Positions 1 through 5,365 of a DNA stretch of 5,847 bases are shown here, piece after piece. The first letter of the stretch is position 1; each line of letters begins with the position of its first letter. The stretch is from the NCBI GenBank assembly GCA_030151765.1, contig JASLCW010000104.1, forward strand, positions 1 to 5,847, in the 5' to 3' direction. The notes below the pieces were generated by a model. That model was not told the DNA's origin. It worked only from the letters and a program-made list of their open reading frames with translations, and searched no databases. The position numbers and the translations under genes are program-made. This stretch comes from Marmoricola sp. (GTDB lineage Bacteria; Actinomycetota; Actinomycetes; Propionibacteriales; Nocardioidaceae).

Positions 1-81
1 GCCTTCCTTGTCCGGCTCGGCGATCTCGGTCCGGAAGGCGACGACGCCCTCGAGTCCCTCGTGCACCTCTACGTCAGTCAT
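1..81 (-). CDS. citA: Citrate synthase 2, N-terminal fragment (runs off the window)
   Basis: Only the first 27 codons are present; the gene continues beyond base 1. The peptide begins MTDVEVHEGLEGVVAF and goes on with RTEIAEPDKEG. From memory this closely matches the start of actinobacterial citrate synthase 2 (CitA of Mycobacterium tuberculosis has the similar segment GVVAF..TEIAEPDK). The full enzyme would condense acetyl-CoA with oxaloacetate in the cytoplasm to make citrate. The ATG at 81 is supported by an AAGGAG ribosome binding site at 88-93 (minus strand), six bases upstream. The divergent neighbour is pdxH, an arrangement I also recall from streptomycetes, which supports the identification. 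The catalytic His and Asp lie outside the window, so the call rests on the N-terminus and the context. Confidence 0.82.
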   Translation of the reverse strand, partial: MTDVEVHEGLEGVVAFRTEIAEPDKEG

Positions 82-87
82 CAACTT

Positions 88-93
88 CTCCTT
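88..93 (-). promoter_or_regulatory. Ribosome binding site of the citrate synthase gene
   Basis: The minus strand reads AAGGAG here, in a purine-rich tract, six bases before the ATG at 81. It is close to the ideal Shine-Dalgarno sequence and fixes the start codon. Confidence 0.8.
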
Positions 94-122
94 CTTCTCT
101 CCCCAAACGTCAGCATTCTGCC

Positions 123-137
123 CGACGCCGGGCGTCG
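123..137. repeat. Perfect 15-bp palindrome in the citA-pdxH divergent spacer
   Basis: CGACGCC and GGCGTCG are exact inverted copies around a single central G. The element sits near the middle of the 86-bp spacer between the two divergent starts, about 30 bp upstream of the pdxH ATG, where the -35 region of pdxH would fall. It could be a dimeric regulator site serving one or both genes. Short GC palindromes also arise by chance in DNA this GC-rich, so the function is unproven. Confidence 0.4.
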
Positions 138-155
138 CCATGCGTGCGGGATCGC

Positions 156-161
156 TAGGGT
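156..161 (+). promoter_or_regulatory. Possible -10 box for a leaderless pdxH transcript
   Basis: TAGGGT fits the TANNNT consensus of actinobacterial -10 elements. It ends six bases before A168, the first base of the pdxH start codon, which is the spacing expected if transcription starts on the start codon itself. There is no good Shine-Dalgarno sequence upstream of that ATG. No clear -35 hexamer is visible about 17 bp upstream, which is common in this group. Confidence 0.45.
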
Positions 162-167
162 CGCCGT

Positions 168-818
168 ATGGCGGATCGGCTCCAGGAGATGCGTACCGAG
201 TATGAGGACGCGGGACTCGTCGAGGACGATGTCGACGCGGACCCGATGGTGACCTTCGAGCGCTGGTTCACGGCCGCTGCCGAGGGTGGCGTCGCGGAGC
301 CGAATGCGCTGGTGCTGTCGAGTACGGCGGCGACCGGAGCACCGAGTTCGCGGACCGTCCTGCTCAAGGGGTACGACGCCCGCGGCTTCGTCCTCTACAC
401 CAACTACGAGTCCCGCAAGGGCCGTGAGCTCGCGGAGAATCCCGCCTGTGCCTTGCTCTTTCCGTGGTACCCGCTGCATCGCCAGGTGCGTGTCGAGGGC
501 ATCGCCGAGCGGCTGCCCGAGGCGGAGTCCGATGCCTATTTCGCCGTTCGTCCGCGTGGCTCCCAGCTGGGCGCCTGGGCGTCTCGGCAGTCGACGGAGG
601 TCGAAGGGCGGGCCGAACTGGATCGTCGGTACGCCGAGGCGGAGCAGCGGTTCGAGGGGGTCGAGGTGCCGCGGCCGCCGTACTGGGGCGGCTATGTGAT
701 CCGCCCGCTGGCGATCGAGTTCTGGCAGGGCCGCAGCGGCCGGATGCACGACCGCATCGTGTGTCGCCGGGAGAGTCTCGACAGCGCCGCGTGGGCGCGT
801 CGGCGCCTCGCTCCCTGA
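168..818 (+). CDS. pdxH: Pyridoxamine 5'-phosphate oxidase
   Basis: This is a complete 216-residue FMN-dependent oxidase that converts pyridoxamine or pyridoxine 5'-phosphate to pyridoxal 5'-phosphate in the cytoplasm (vitamin B6 synthesis and salvage). The length is normal for the family. Visible signatures are the FMN-binding RTVLLKGYD (62-70) with YTNYESRKG (77-85), RQVRVEG (105-111), the GSQLGAWAS..QS segment (131-142), and the C-terminal IEFWQGR.GR.HDR block (183-196), whose Arg192 and His194 correspond to substrate phosphate/PLP contacts in characterised enzymes. It ends in RRRLAP, the usual C-terminus. The start is forced: a TAG at 156-158 is in frame and no other start codon lies between it and ATG168. 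One small oddity is Cys199, where I remember Tyr as typical (R..Y.R). It diverges from citrate synthase and converges on the transporter operon. Confidence 0.96.
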   Translation: MADRLQEMRTEYEDAGLVEDDVDADPMVTFERWFTAAAEGGVAEPNALVLSSTAATGAPSSRTVLLKGYDARGFVLYTNYESRKGRELAENPACALLFPWYPLHRQVRVEGIAERLPEAESDAYFAVRPRGSQLGAWASRQSTEVEGRAELDRRYAEAEQRFEGVEVPRPPYWGGYVIRPLAIEFWQGRSGRMHDRIVCRRESLDSAAWARRRLAP

Positions 819-819
819 C

Positions 820-864
820 ACAGCAGGAACGCCGCGACCCGAACGGATCGCGGCGTCCCTGTGT
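820..864. terminator. Intrinsic-type hairpin between convergent genes, probably bidirectional
   Basis: A 9-bp GC-rich stem pairs 829-837 (ACGCCGCGA) with 848-856 (TCGCGGCGT) around a 10-base loop. After an A/C mismatch, the stem continues with 824-827 against 858-861 and, past a bulged G823, 820-822 against 862-864. It begins two bases after the pdxH stop and ends 15 bases from the stop of the binding-protein gene on the other strand. There is no T-run on either side, as is common for actinobacterial terminators. Confidence 0.7.
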
Positions 865-879
865 ACGCGTGAACTCCGG

Positions 880-1818
880 CTACTTCGCGGACTTGGCGAG
901 GTCGGCGATGGAGGTCAGGTGGTACTTGTCGGCGGTCTGCTGGGTGACGACCACCGCGTCGCTGTCCTGCGCGTCGGCGTACTTCAGCGCCTTGAGGTCG
1001 GACGGCAGCGCCTTCTGGAGCGCGGCATAGACATCGGCCGGGCTCGACGCGGTCGCGCTCTTGTCGAGGTAGGTGAGGATGGTGCCGAGGTACTCCGGGA
1101 AGAGGGTCAGCGAGCCCGACTTCATCGCCGGGAAGTACTTCTCCCGGCTGCCGATGTTGAGCTTCTTGCTCACCTTGGCGCCCTGGTTGGTGAGGGCCTG
1201 CGCATAGATCTCGGCGAGGACGACGTTCTCCGGGAAGTTCGCCGAGCCGACCGTGATGCTCACACCCTTGGCGGCCGTGCCCGTTCCGGAGAGGCCGTTG
1301 GCACTGAGCCAGGCGGTGGCCACCTTGGCCGGGTCCTGCTTGTCGTTCTGGACCTTGCCGACCAGCTCGGTGAGCCCGGCCGTGGTGAGCTTGGCCGAGA
1401 TGCCGTCGAGCGTCGAGGTGACGCCGGGCGTCGCCTGCTTCTTGTTGATGATCGGCACGATGTTCTGGGCCGCGAAGTTGTTCTTCGGGTCCTGCAGGAT
1501 GACCAGGTGGTTGGCCGCGATCGAGGGGTCGGTGGTGAAGAGGTCGGCCGCGTCGATCTGCCCGTGGAGCAGGGCGTTGACGGTGACCGGTCCGCCGGTG
1601 TCGGTGACGGTGAACTTGCCGAACTCGACGCCGTACCGTGCCTTGATTCCGGGGATGCCGTCGGCGCGGGTCTTGAACTCGGCGGGCCCGCCGAAGATCA
1701 TGTTCGACGCGATGGTGCCGCCCGACGAGCTGGTGCCGCCTCCGCCGCTGCTGCCGCAGGCGGCGAGCGTGAAGGCCGTGGTCAGGGCCAGTCCGGCGGC
1801 CAGGATCTGCTTCTTCAT
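880..1818 (-). CDS. Quaternary amine/betaine ABC transporter substrate-binding lipoprotein with permuted lobes
   Basis: This 312-residue lipoprotein probably captures a betaine-like solute outside the membrane for the adjacent permeases. Residues 1-20 form a signal peptide ending in the lipobox LAAC, so Cys21 is the predicted lipidated residue; a Gly/Ser linker follows (22-35). The remainder has clear OpuBC/ProX-type motifs, but in reversed order. The part normally C-terminal comes first: GGPAEFKTR..G (43-54), DTGGPVTV (73-80), DLFTTDPSIAAN (92-103), DPKNNFAAQN (110-119), SAKLTTAGL (141-149). The part normally N-terminal comes second: ITVGSANFPENVVLAEIYAQ (188-207), NIGSREKYFPA (221-231), LFPEYLGT (239-246), AQDSDAVVVTQ (283-293), LTSIADLA (301-308). 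Residues 178-186 look like a linker. The ATG at 1818 has a GAAGGAG site at 1823-1829. It is last in the operon, 62 bp after the permease. The family call is strong; the ligand is unknown. Confidence 0.93.
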   Translation of the reverse strand: MKKQILAAGLALTTAFTLAACGSSGGGGTSSSGGTIASNMIFGGPAEFKTRADGIPGIKARYGVEFGKFTVTDTGGPVTVNALLHGQIDAADLFTTDPSIAANHLVILQDPKNNFAAQNIVPIINKKQATPGVTSTLDGISAKLTTAGLTELVGKVQNDKQDPAKVATAWLSANGLSGTGTAAKGVSITVGSANFPENVVLAEIYAQALTNQGAKVSKKLNIGSREKYFPAMKSGSLTLFPEYLGTILTYLDKSATASSPADVYAALQKALPSDLKALKYADAQDSDAVVVTQQTADKYHLTSIADLAKSAK

Positions 1819-1822
1819 GGTG

Positions 1823-1829
1823 CTCCTTC
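1823..1829 (-). promoter_or_regulatory. Strong ribosome binding site of the binding-protein gene
   Basis: The minus strand reads GAAGGAG, four bases before the ATG at 1818. Together with the 62-bp gap from the upstream permease it suggests independent and efficient translation of the binding protein, which such systems usually need in excess over the permeases. Confidence 0.75.
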
Positions 1830-1834
1830 GGTGT

Positions 1835-1852
1835 GGCCCGGGGTGACGGGCC
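1835..1852 (-). other. Short intercistronic hairpin before the binding-protein gene
   Basis: GGCCC at 1835-1839 pairs with GGGCC at 1848-1852 around an 8-base loop. It lies between the second permease and the binding-protein gene, just upstream of the latter's ribosome binding site. Such a stem could protect a processed 5' end and raise binding-protein expression. The stem is only 5 bp in very GC-rich DNA, so it may be incidental. Confidence 0.25.
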
Positions 1853-1880
1853 GAGGGGTGGTGCTCGGGAGGGATGAGGT

Positions 1881-2663
1881 TCAGATGTCGGATCCTCCTG
1901 ACGTGGACGCCGCGAGGGCGGCTTGCTGCGGTGCCGAGCCGGGCTCCGCGCCGGTGACGACGCGGTTGGAGAAGCGCCGGGTGATCCCCCGGGAGACGAC
2001 ATAGCGTTGCGCCAGTGCCAGCAGCAGGTCGATCACCAGGGCGAGCGCGGCGACCAGGACGCCGCCGCCGATCATCTGGGGATAGTCCTGCTGCGCGAGG
2101 CCGTCGTAGATGAAGCGCCCGAGGCCGCCCAGCGTCACGTACGACGCGATCGTCGTCGTCGCGATCACCTGGAGCGTCGCCGAGCGGAACCCGGAGAAGA
2201 TCAGGGGCAGGCTGTTGGGCAGTTCCACCCGCGCCAGCACCTGGTTTCCGGTCATGCCCATACCGTAGGCGGCGTCACGGACAGCCGGATCGACGTTCTG
2301 CACGCCGGCGTACGTGTTCGCCAGGATCGGCGGGACCGCCAGCAGCACCAGGACAATCTCGGTGGGGATCAGGTAGCCGGTGTTCGTCCGTCCGTAGAAG
2401 TGCGGCGCGATGATCACGACGAGCAGCACCAGGACACCGACGGTCGGCAGCGCGCGGAGCGCATTGACGACGGTCACCAGGGAGGTCGCCCGGCCGGTGT
2501 GCCCGATCGCGAGCCCGAGCGGCAGGGCGATCAGGAAGGAGATCGCCAGCGCGATCGCGGAGAACAACAGGTGCGCCTCGATCTGACTCCAGATGCCGGT
2601 GTCGAAGCGGGTGTTGGACCAGTGGCTCGGATCCGTCAGCCAGTTGAAGGTGCCGCCGATCAT
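1881..2663 (-). CDS. Betaine-type ABC transporter permease (second subunit)
   Basis: This 260-residue inner-membrane protein of the OpuB/OpuC/ProW-like permease family would pair with the upstream permease to form the translocation path. Hydrophobic segments lie near residues 31-54, 63-87, 99-118, 160-180 and 198-220. The EAA-type cytoplasmic loop that docks on the ATPase is visible at 130-155 (DAAYGMGMTG followed by VELPNSLPLI). The last 30 residues form a polar Ala/Ser/Gly-rich tail with no recognised motif. The ATG at 2663 overlaps the TGA of the upstream permease in the sequence ATGA, which fixes the start and implies translational coupling. A weak GGAAGG lies 10 bases upstream (2674-2679). 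In-frame codons continue further upstream, but they run over the other permease gene and encode nothing recognisable. Confidence 0.93.
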   Translation of the reverse strand: MIGGTFNWLTDPSHWSNTRFDTGIWSQIEAHLLFSAIALAISFLIALPLGLAIGHTGRATSLVTVVNALRALPTVGVLVLLVVIIAPHFYGRTNTGYLIPTEIVLVLLAVPPILANTYAGVQNVDPAVRDAAYGMGMTGNQVLARVELPNSLPLIFSGFRSATLQVIATTTIASYVTLGGLGRFIYDGLAQQDYPQMIGGGVLVAALALVIDLLLALAQRYVVSRGITRRFSNRVVTGAEPGSAPQQAALAASTSGGSDI

Positions 2664-3352
2664 GAGCGCACCGCCTTCCGCCAGGGCGTGAGCAATCGGT
2701 TGAGGAGCACCACGAAGATGTCCAGCACCAGTGCCAACAACACGCAGAGCACGATGCCGAGGACGATCGGCGGGTAGTACGGCGTGGTCGTGGAGAGTTT
2801 GAAGCCCTGGTCGAAGAGCGCTCCGAGGTTGGCCATGCCGATGGTGCCGGCGATGGCGACGATGCTGACATTGGCGACCACGGCGACCCGGACGCCGGCG
2901 CTGATCACCGGGATCGCGATCGGCAGTTCGACCTTGAAGAGCCGGCCCCAGCGCGTGTAGCCGAGGGCGGTGGCGGCCTGCAGGGTGTCCTCGGGAACGG
3001 AGCTGAGGCCGTCGGCGACCACGCGCACCAGCAGGGCGATGGAGTACAGCGACAGGGCGATCGGCACCTGCAGCGGGCTCAGCGGATCGAGCCCGAGAAC
3101 CGGTGGGATCAGCACGAAAAGGGCGATCGAGGGGATCGTGTAGAGCAGCCCGGTGATCGTCATCAGCGGCGGATAGAGCAGCTTGTGCCGCAACGCCAGC
3201 CAGCCGAGCGGGAGCGAGACCACCAGTCCGATGAGCACGGGGAGGACGGACAGCCAGGTGTGCGCCCACAGCCAGCCGAGGTCCTCGGACATGTGGTCCC
3301 GGAAATAGCTGAGGAAGGCCCAGGGCGAGGAACTCGCCGCCATCACCGACAT
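2660..3352 (-). CDS. Betaine-type ABC transporter permease (first subunit)
   Basis: This 230-residue inner-membrane permease is of the same family as its downstream partner, and the two probably form a heterodimer. Hydrophobic segments lie near residues 30-54, 62-86, 95-115, 148-172 and 196-218. The EAA-type loop is at 125-150 (QAATALGYTRWGRLFKVELP, then IAIPVI). The segment ATALGYT...VELP..IPVI is typical of OpuCB/ProW-like proteins. The ATG at 3352 shares one base with the ATPase stop codon (TGATG) and has AGGAG at 3361-3365, eight bases upstream. A second in-frame ATG at 3343 (Met4) is a possible alternative start. The stop overlaps the start of the next permease by 4 nt. Confidence 0.93.
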   Translation of the reverse strand: MSVMAASSSPWAFLSYFRDHMSEDLGWLWAHTWLSVLPVLIGLVVSLPLGWLALRHKLLYPPLMTITGLLYTIPSIALFVLIPPVLGLDPLSPLQVPIALSLYSIALLVRVVADGLSSVPEDTLQAATALGYTRWGRLFKVELPIAIPVISAGVRVAVVANVSIVAIAGTIGMANLGALFDQGFKLSTTTPYYPPIVLGIVLCVLLALVLDIFVVLLNRLLTPWRKAVRS

Positions 3353-4494
3353 CAGGCCGGCTCCTCGGTGGGGACCCGCTCGCCGGGTCGTCCGGAGGTG
3401 TGCCGCTCGATCAGCGCGATCACCTCGTCGAGCCGGGTGGTGCCGACCAGGCGCCCGTCGCCGTCGACGACGACCCCGCGTCCGGACGGGGAGGACAGGC
3501 ACGCGTCGAGGGCCGCGCGGAGCGAGCCGCCCTGCGTCGCCGTCGTACCGCCGCGGTAGAGGTGTGCCTCCTCGACCACGGCACCGGCGGCGGGGGCAGA
3601 CAGGTCGAGCCAGCCCTGGGGGACTCCGGCCTCGTCGACCGCGAGCATCCACGCTCCCTCGTGGTCGGAGGCCGAGGCGGCGGCTGCCGGCGGCCGCTCG
3701 GCCCCGAGCCGTACGACGGGCTCGTCGTGGCTGGGCAGTTGTTCCTGCGCGAAGCCGAGTGCCCGGTAGCCCCGGTCGCGGCCGACGAATCCGGCGACGA
3801 AGGCATTGGCCGGACGGGAGAGGAGTTCGACCGGAGTGGCCAGCTGGGAGAGCTTGCCGCCGACCTGCATCACCGCGATCTGGTCGCCGAGCTTGATGGC
3901 CTCGTCGATGTCGTGGGTGACGAAGGCGATGGTCTTGCCGAGATCGCCCTGCAGTTGCAGGAACTGCTCCTGCAACTGCTCGCGCACGACGGGGTCGACC
4001 GCGGAGAAGGGCTCGTCCATGAGCATGACGGGCGGATCCGCGGCGAGTGCCCGGGCGACGCCGACGCGCTGCTGCTGACCGCCGGAGAGCTGGGCCGGGT
4101 AGCGCTTCGCGAAGTGGCCCGGGAGGCCGACCCGCTCGAGCAGTTCGGCGGCCCGCGCCCGCGCCTGCTTCTTGTTCTCGCCGAGCAGGTAGGGCACCGT
4201 CGCGATGTTGTCGATGATGGTGCGATGGGGGAAGAGCCCCGCGTGCTGGATGACATAGCCGATCTTGCGGCGCAGCTCGTGCGCCGGGAGCGTCGACGCG
4301 TCGGTGCCGTCGATGGTGATCGTCCCCGAGGTCGGGTCGATCATCCGGTTGATCATCCGCAGGCTCGTCGTCTTGCCGCAGCCGGAGGGGCCGACGAGGA
4401 CGGTGATCTTGCCGGTCGGCGCCTCCATCGTGAGGTCGTCGACGGCGATGGTGCCGTCGGGATAGCGCTTGGTGACATTGCTGAACCGGATCAT
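3352..4494 (-). CDS. Betaine-type ABC transporter ATP-binding protein with C-terminal CBS region
   Basis: This 380-residue cytoplasmic ATPase (OpuCA/ProV-like) would power import through the two downstream permeases. Residues 1-240 hold a complete nucleotide-binding domain: Walker A GPSGCGKT (35-42), Q-loop Gln83 in YVIQHAGLFPH, signature LSGGQQQR (136-143), Walker B VMLMDEP (156-162), D-loop SAVD (164-167) and switch His194. DPVVREQLQEQ (167-177) is characteristic of the betaine-importer branch. Residues 323-363 look like one CBS domain (GVVVDGDGRLVGTTRLDEVI); the preceding 255-320 may be a degenerate first CBS. CBS pairs in OpuA-type ATPases sense ionic strength or nucleotides. The ATG at 4494 overlaps the regulator's stop in ATGA and has AGGAGG seven bases upstream. 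The stop shares a base with the next start. Confidence 0.95.
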   Translation of the reverse strand: MIRFSNVTKRYPDGTIAVDDLTMEAPTGKITVLVGPSGCGKTTSLRMINRMIDPTSGTITIDGTDASTLPAHELRRKIGYVIQHAGLFPHRTIIDNIATVPYLLGENKKQARARAAELLERVGLPGHFAKRYPAQLSGGQQQRVGVARALAADPPVMLMDEPFSAVDPVVREQLQEQFLQLQGDLGKTIAFVTHDIDEAIKLGDQIAVMQVGGKLSQLATPVELLSRPANAFVAGFVGRDRGYRALGFAQEQLPSHDEPVVRLGAERPPAAAASASDHEGAWMLAVDEAGVPQGWLDLSAPAAGAVVEEAHLYRGGTTATQGGSLRAALDACLSSPSGRGVVVDGDGRLVGTTRLDEVIALIERHTSGRPGERVPTEEPA

Positions 4495-5210
4495 CGACCG
4501 GCCTCCTGGAGGGGTGTGCTGGTTGTGGTGTCGGGAAGATGGGCACCCAGGAGGGTGCTCAGTTCGTGTGTGGCCGCCACGAGGATGCGGCCGTAGCGGG
4601 CGACCTCGTCGTCGCCGATGCGGTACGTCGGGCCGAGCAGGCTGAGCGCGGCGACGACGGCGCCACCGGGCCGGATGACGGGCGCGGACACCGCGGTCAC
4701 GCCGCTCTCGTGGCCGTCCCGCTCGGCGGCGTAACCCCGCTCGGGGACGGTGCCGGAGAGCGCTTTGCCGACGGCGAGGCCCGCCATCGGGACCGAGCGC
4801 CCGATCCAGCTGGTGTGCCGCACCGAGTGCGTGCCCTCGGCCATCGCGATGTAGACGGCGGTGTCGCCGGCGGCACGGACCGAGAGATAGGTCGACTCGC
4901 CGGTGTCGTCGGAGATCCGGCGCAGCAGGGCTTCGGAGAGGCGGGCCAGTGAGCTGTGGCCGAGGGCGGCCGCGCCGATCTGGAGGAGCCGGGCGCCGGC
5001 GGTGAAGGCACCGTCCTCGCGCCGGATCACGAACCCGGACTGCTCGAGGGTGCGCAGCAGGCGCAGCGCCGTACTCGTGGGGATGCCGGCGCGCCGGGCG
5101 CACTCGGTGAGACTGATCGCCTCGGTGTCGCAGACCTCCGAGAGCAGTCCCAGGGCGCGCTCCACCGTCCGCGTCGCTGCCTTGCCGTGGGACTGAACCG
5201 CCTGAACCAT
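4491..5210 (-). CDS. IclR-family transcriptional regulator
   Basis: This 239-residue DNA-binding regulator (from ATG5210) probably controls its own operon and the divergent lyase gene. TRTVERALGLLSEV (13-26) leads into a winged helix-turn-helix at about 33-70, with SLTECARRAGIPTSTALRLL (33-52) followed by a wing (SGFVIRREDGAF, 58-69). The C-terminal effector domain (about 80-222) has typical IclR features: HTSWIGRSVPM..L..GKAL (132-151), VTAVSAPVIRPGGAVVAALS (171-190) and LLGPTYRI (191-198). Start choice: ATG5210 has AGG placed seven bases upstream, within CAGGTAAGCAC. ATG5225 (five residues longer) and TTG5246 (twelve longer) lack a site, and TTG5246 lies inside the putative operator, so 5210 is preferred, though 5225 cannot be excluded. 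The stop overlaps the ATPase start, placing the regulator first in the transporter operon. The effector is unknown; activator or repressor action cannot be read from sequence. Confidence 0.93.
   Translation of the reverse strand: MVQAVQSHGKAATRTVERALGLLSEVCDTEAISLTECARRAGIPTSTALRLLRTLEQSGFVIRREDGAFTAGARLLQIGAAALGHSSLARLSEALLRRISDDTGESTYLSVRAAGDTAVYIAMAEGTHSVRHTSWIGRSVPMAGLAVGKALSGTVPERGYAAERDGHESGVTAVSAPVIRPGGAVVAALSLLGPTYRIGDDEVARYGRILVAATHELSTLLGAHLPDTTTSTPLQEAGR
4502..4507 (-). promoter_or_regulatory. Strong ribosome binding site of the ATPase gene, inside the regulator gene
   Basis: The minus strand reads AGGAGG here, seven bases before the ATPase ATG at 4494, within the last codons of the IclR gene. 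It allows efficient re-initiation after the regulator stop and supports the 4-nt overlapping start. Confidence 0.8.
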
Positions 5211-5229
5211 GTGCTTACCTGCCATTGAG

Positions 5230-5256
5230 TAGCAGTGGATTGCCAACTGTTAGCAG
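5230..5256. repeat. Pair of TAGCAG direct repeats 21 bp apart
   Basis: TAGCAG occurs at 5230-5235 and again at 5251-5256, two helical turns apart, so both copies face the same side of the DNA. The second copy overlaps the right arm of the 5241-5255 palindrome. The pair could be extra half-sites for the IclR regulator, though six-base repeats may be chance. Confidence 0.35.
5241..5255. promoter_or_regulatory. Operator-like palindrome upstream of the IclR operon
   Basis: TGCCAACTGTTAGCA is an inverted repeat with a central T and six of seven arm positions matching (the only mismatch is C5244 against A5252). Size and symmetry fit an IclR-family operator, known examples being about 12-15 bp palindromes. 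It lies 16 bp upstream of ATG5225 and 31 bp upstream of ATG5210. It would cover the transcription start predicted from the -10 box at 5258-5263, consistent with autorepression. No second full copy is evident nearer the lyase gene. Confidence 0.45.
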
Positions 5257-5257
5257 C

Positions 5258-5263
5258 ATTACA
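5258..5263 (-). promoter_or_regulatory. Probable -10 box of the regulator-transporter operon
   Basis: On the minus strand this reads TGTAAT, five of six matches to TATAAT. It predicts a start of transcription near 5251 and a leader of about 40 bases to ATG5210. No convincing -35 hexamer is present 16-18 bp upstream, which would suit a promoter that depends on an activator or is otherwise weak. Confidence 0.4.
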
Positions 5264-5354
5264 CTGCCGAGTGCCGGTTGGGAAGAGGTCGTCACCAAAG
5301 AATCTCCGACGCCACCGACAGTCGCCACGACAAATGCGCCGCTTGCGCCGAGGC

Positions 5355-5360
5355 AGGGAG
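5355..5360 (+). promoter_or_regulatory. Ribosome binding site of the lyase gene
   Basis: AGGGAG lies five bases before ATG5366 and supports that start. An in-frame GTG at 5360 overlaps the site itself, so it is a less likely start. Confidence 0.7.
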
Positions 5361-5365
5361 TGCCG

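Larger units (their letters stand above)
5211..5365. promoter_or_regulatory. Divergent regulatory region between the IclR operon and the lyase gene
   Basis: This 155-bp stretch contains no credible gene. Its base composition is visibly less GC-rich around 5221-5265 than in the flanking genes, as expected for promoters. It holds the palindrome at 5241-5255, the TAGCAG repeats and a -10-like box for the minus-strand operon. For the plus-strand lyase gene I see only fragments: TTGCCA at 5240-5245 resembles a -35 box (five of six matches to TTGACA), but no matching -10 follows at the right distance. Confidence 0.6.

Noticed and set aside
81..821. Minus-strand frame covering all of pdxH
   Set aside because: It is exactly antisense to pdxH, Arg/Leu/Pro-rich and motif-free; pdxH itself is certain.
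880..1818. Assembly error or gene fusion as an explanation for the reversed lobe order of the binding protein
   Set aside because: The gene is one uninterrupted frame with a signal peptide, a good ribosome site, one lobe of each type and a correctly placed stop and terminator. A mis-join would not be expected to preserve all of these, though raw reads could confirm it.
692..2002. Minus-strand 436-codon frame spanning the binding protein and part of pdxH
   Set aside because: It is out of frame with the real lipoprotein, is dominated by Arg/Pro/His, and crosses the hairpin terminator and the convergent pdxH gene.
919..2004. Long plus-strand open frame opposite the binding-protein gene
   Set aside because: It is antisense to a clearly homologous gene, is rich in Arg/Gly/Val/Asp as expected of high-GC shadow translation, has no recognisable motif, and would run across an operon gap and into the permease gene.
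2664..3269. N-terminal extension of the second permease frame beyond ATG2663
   Set aside because: The frame stays open upstream only because of GC bias. The sequence there is not permease-like and it overlaps the first permease gene, whose own frame shows the expected membrane segments and EAA loop.
3400..4596. Long plus-strand open frame opposite the ATPase gene
   Set aside because: It is the mirror of the third-position GC bias in the ATPase gene, with no domain or motif, and it overlaps a gene with intact Walker and signature motifs.
5226..5246. TTG5246 as the start of the IclR regulator
   Set aside because: It has no ribosome binding site, lies inside the putative operator, and adds residues not expected in front of the IclR DNA-binding domain.
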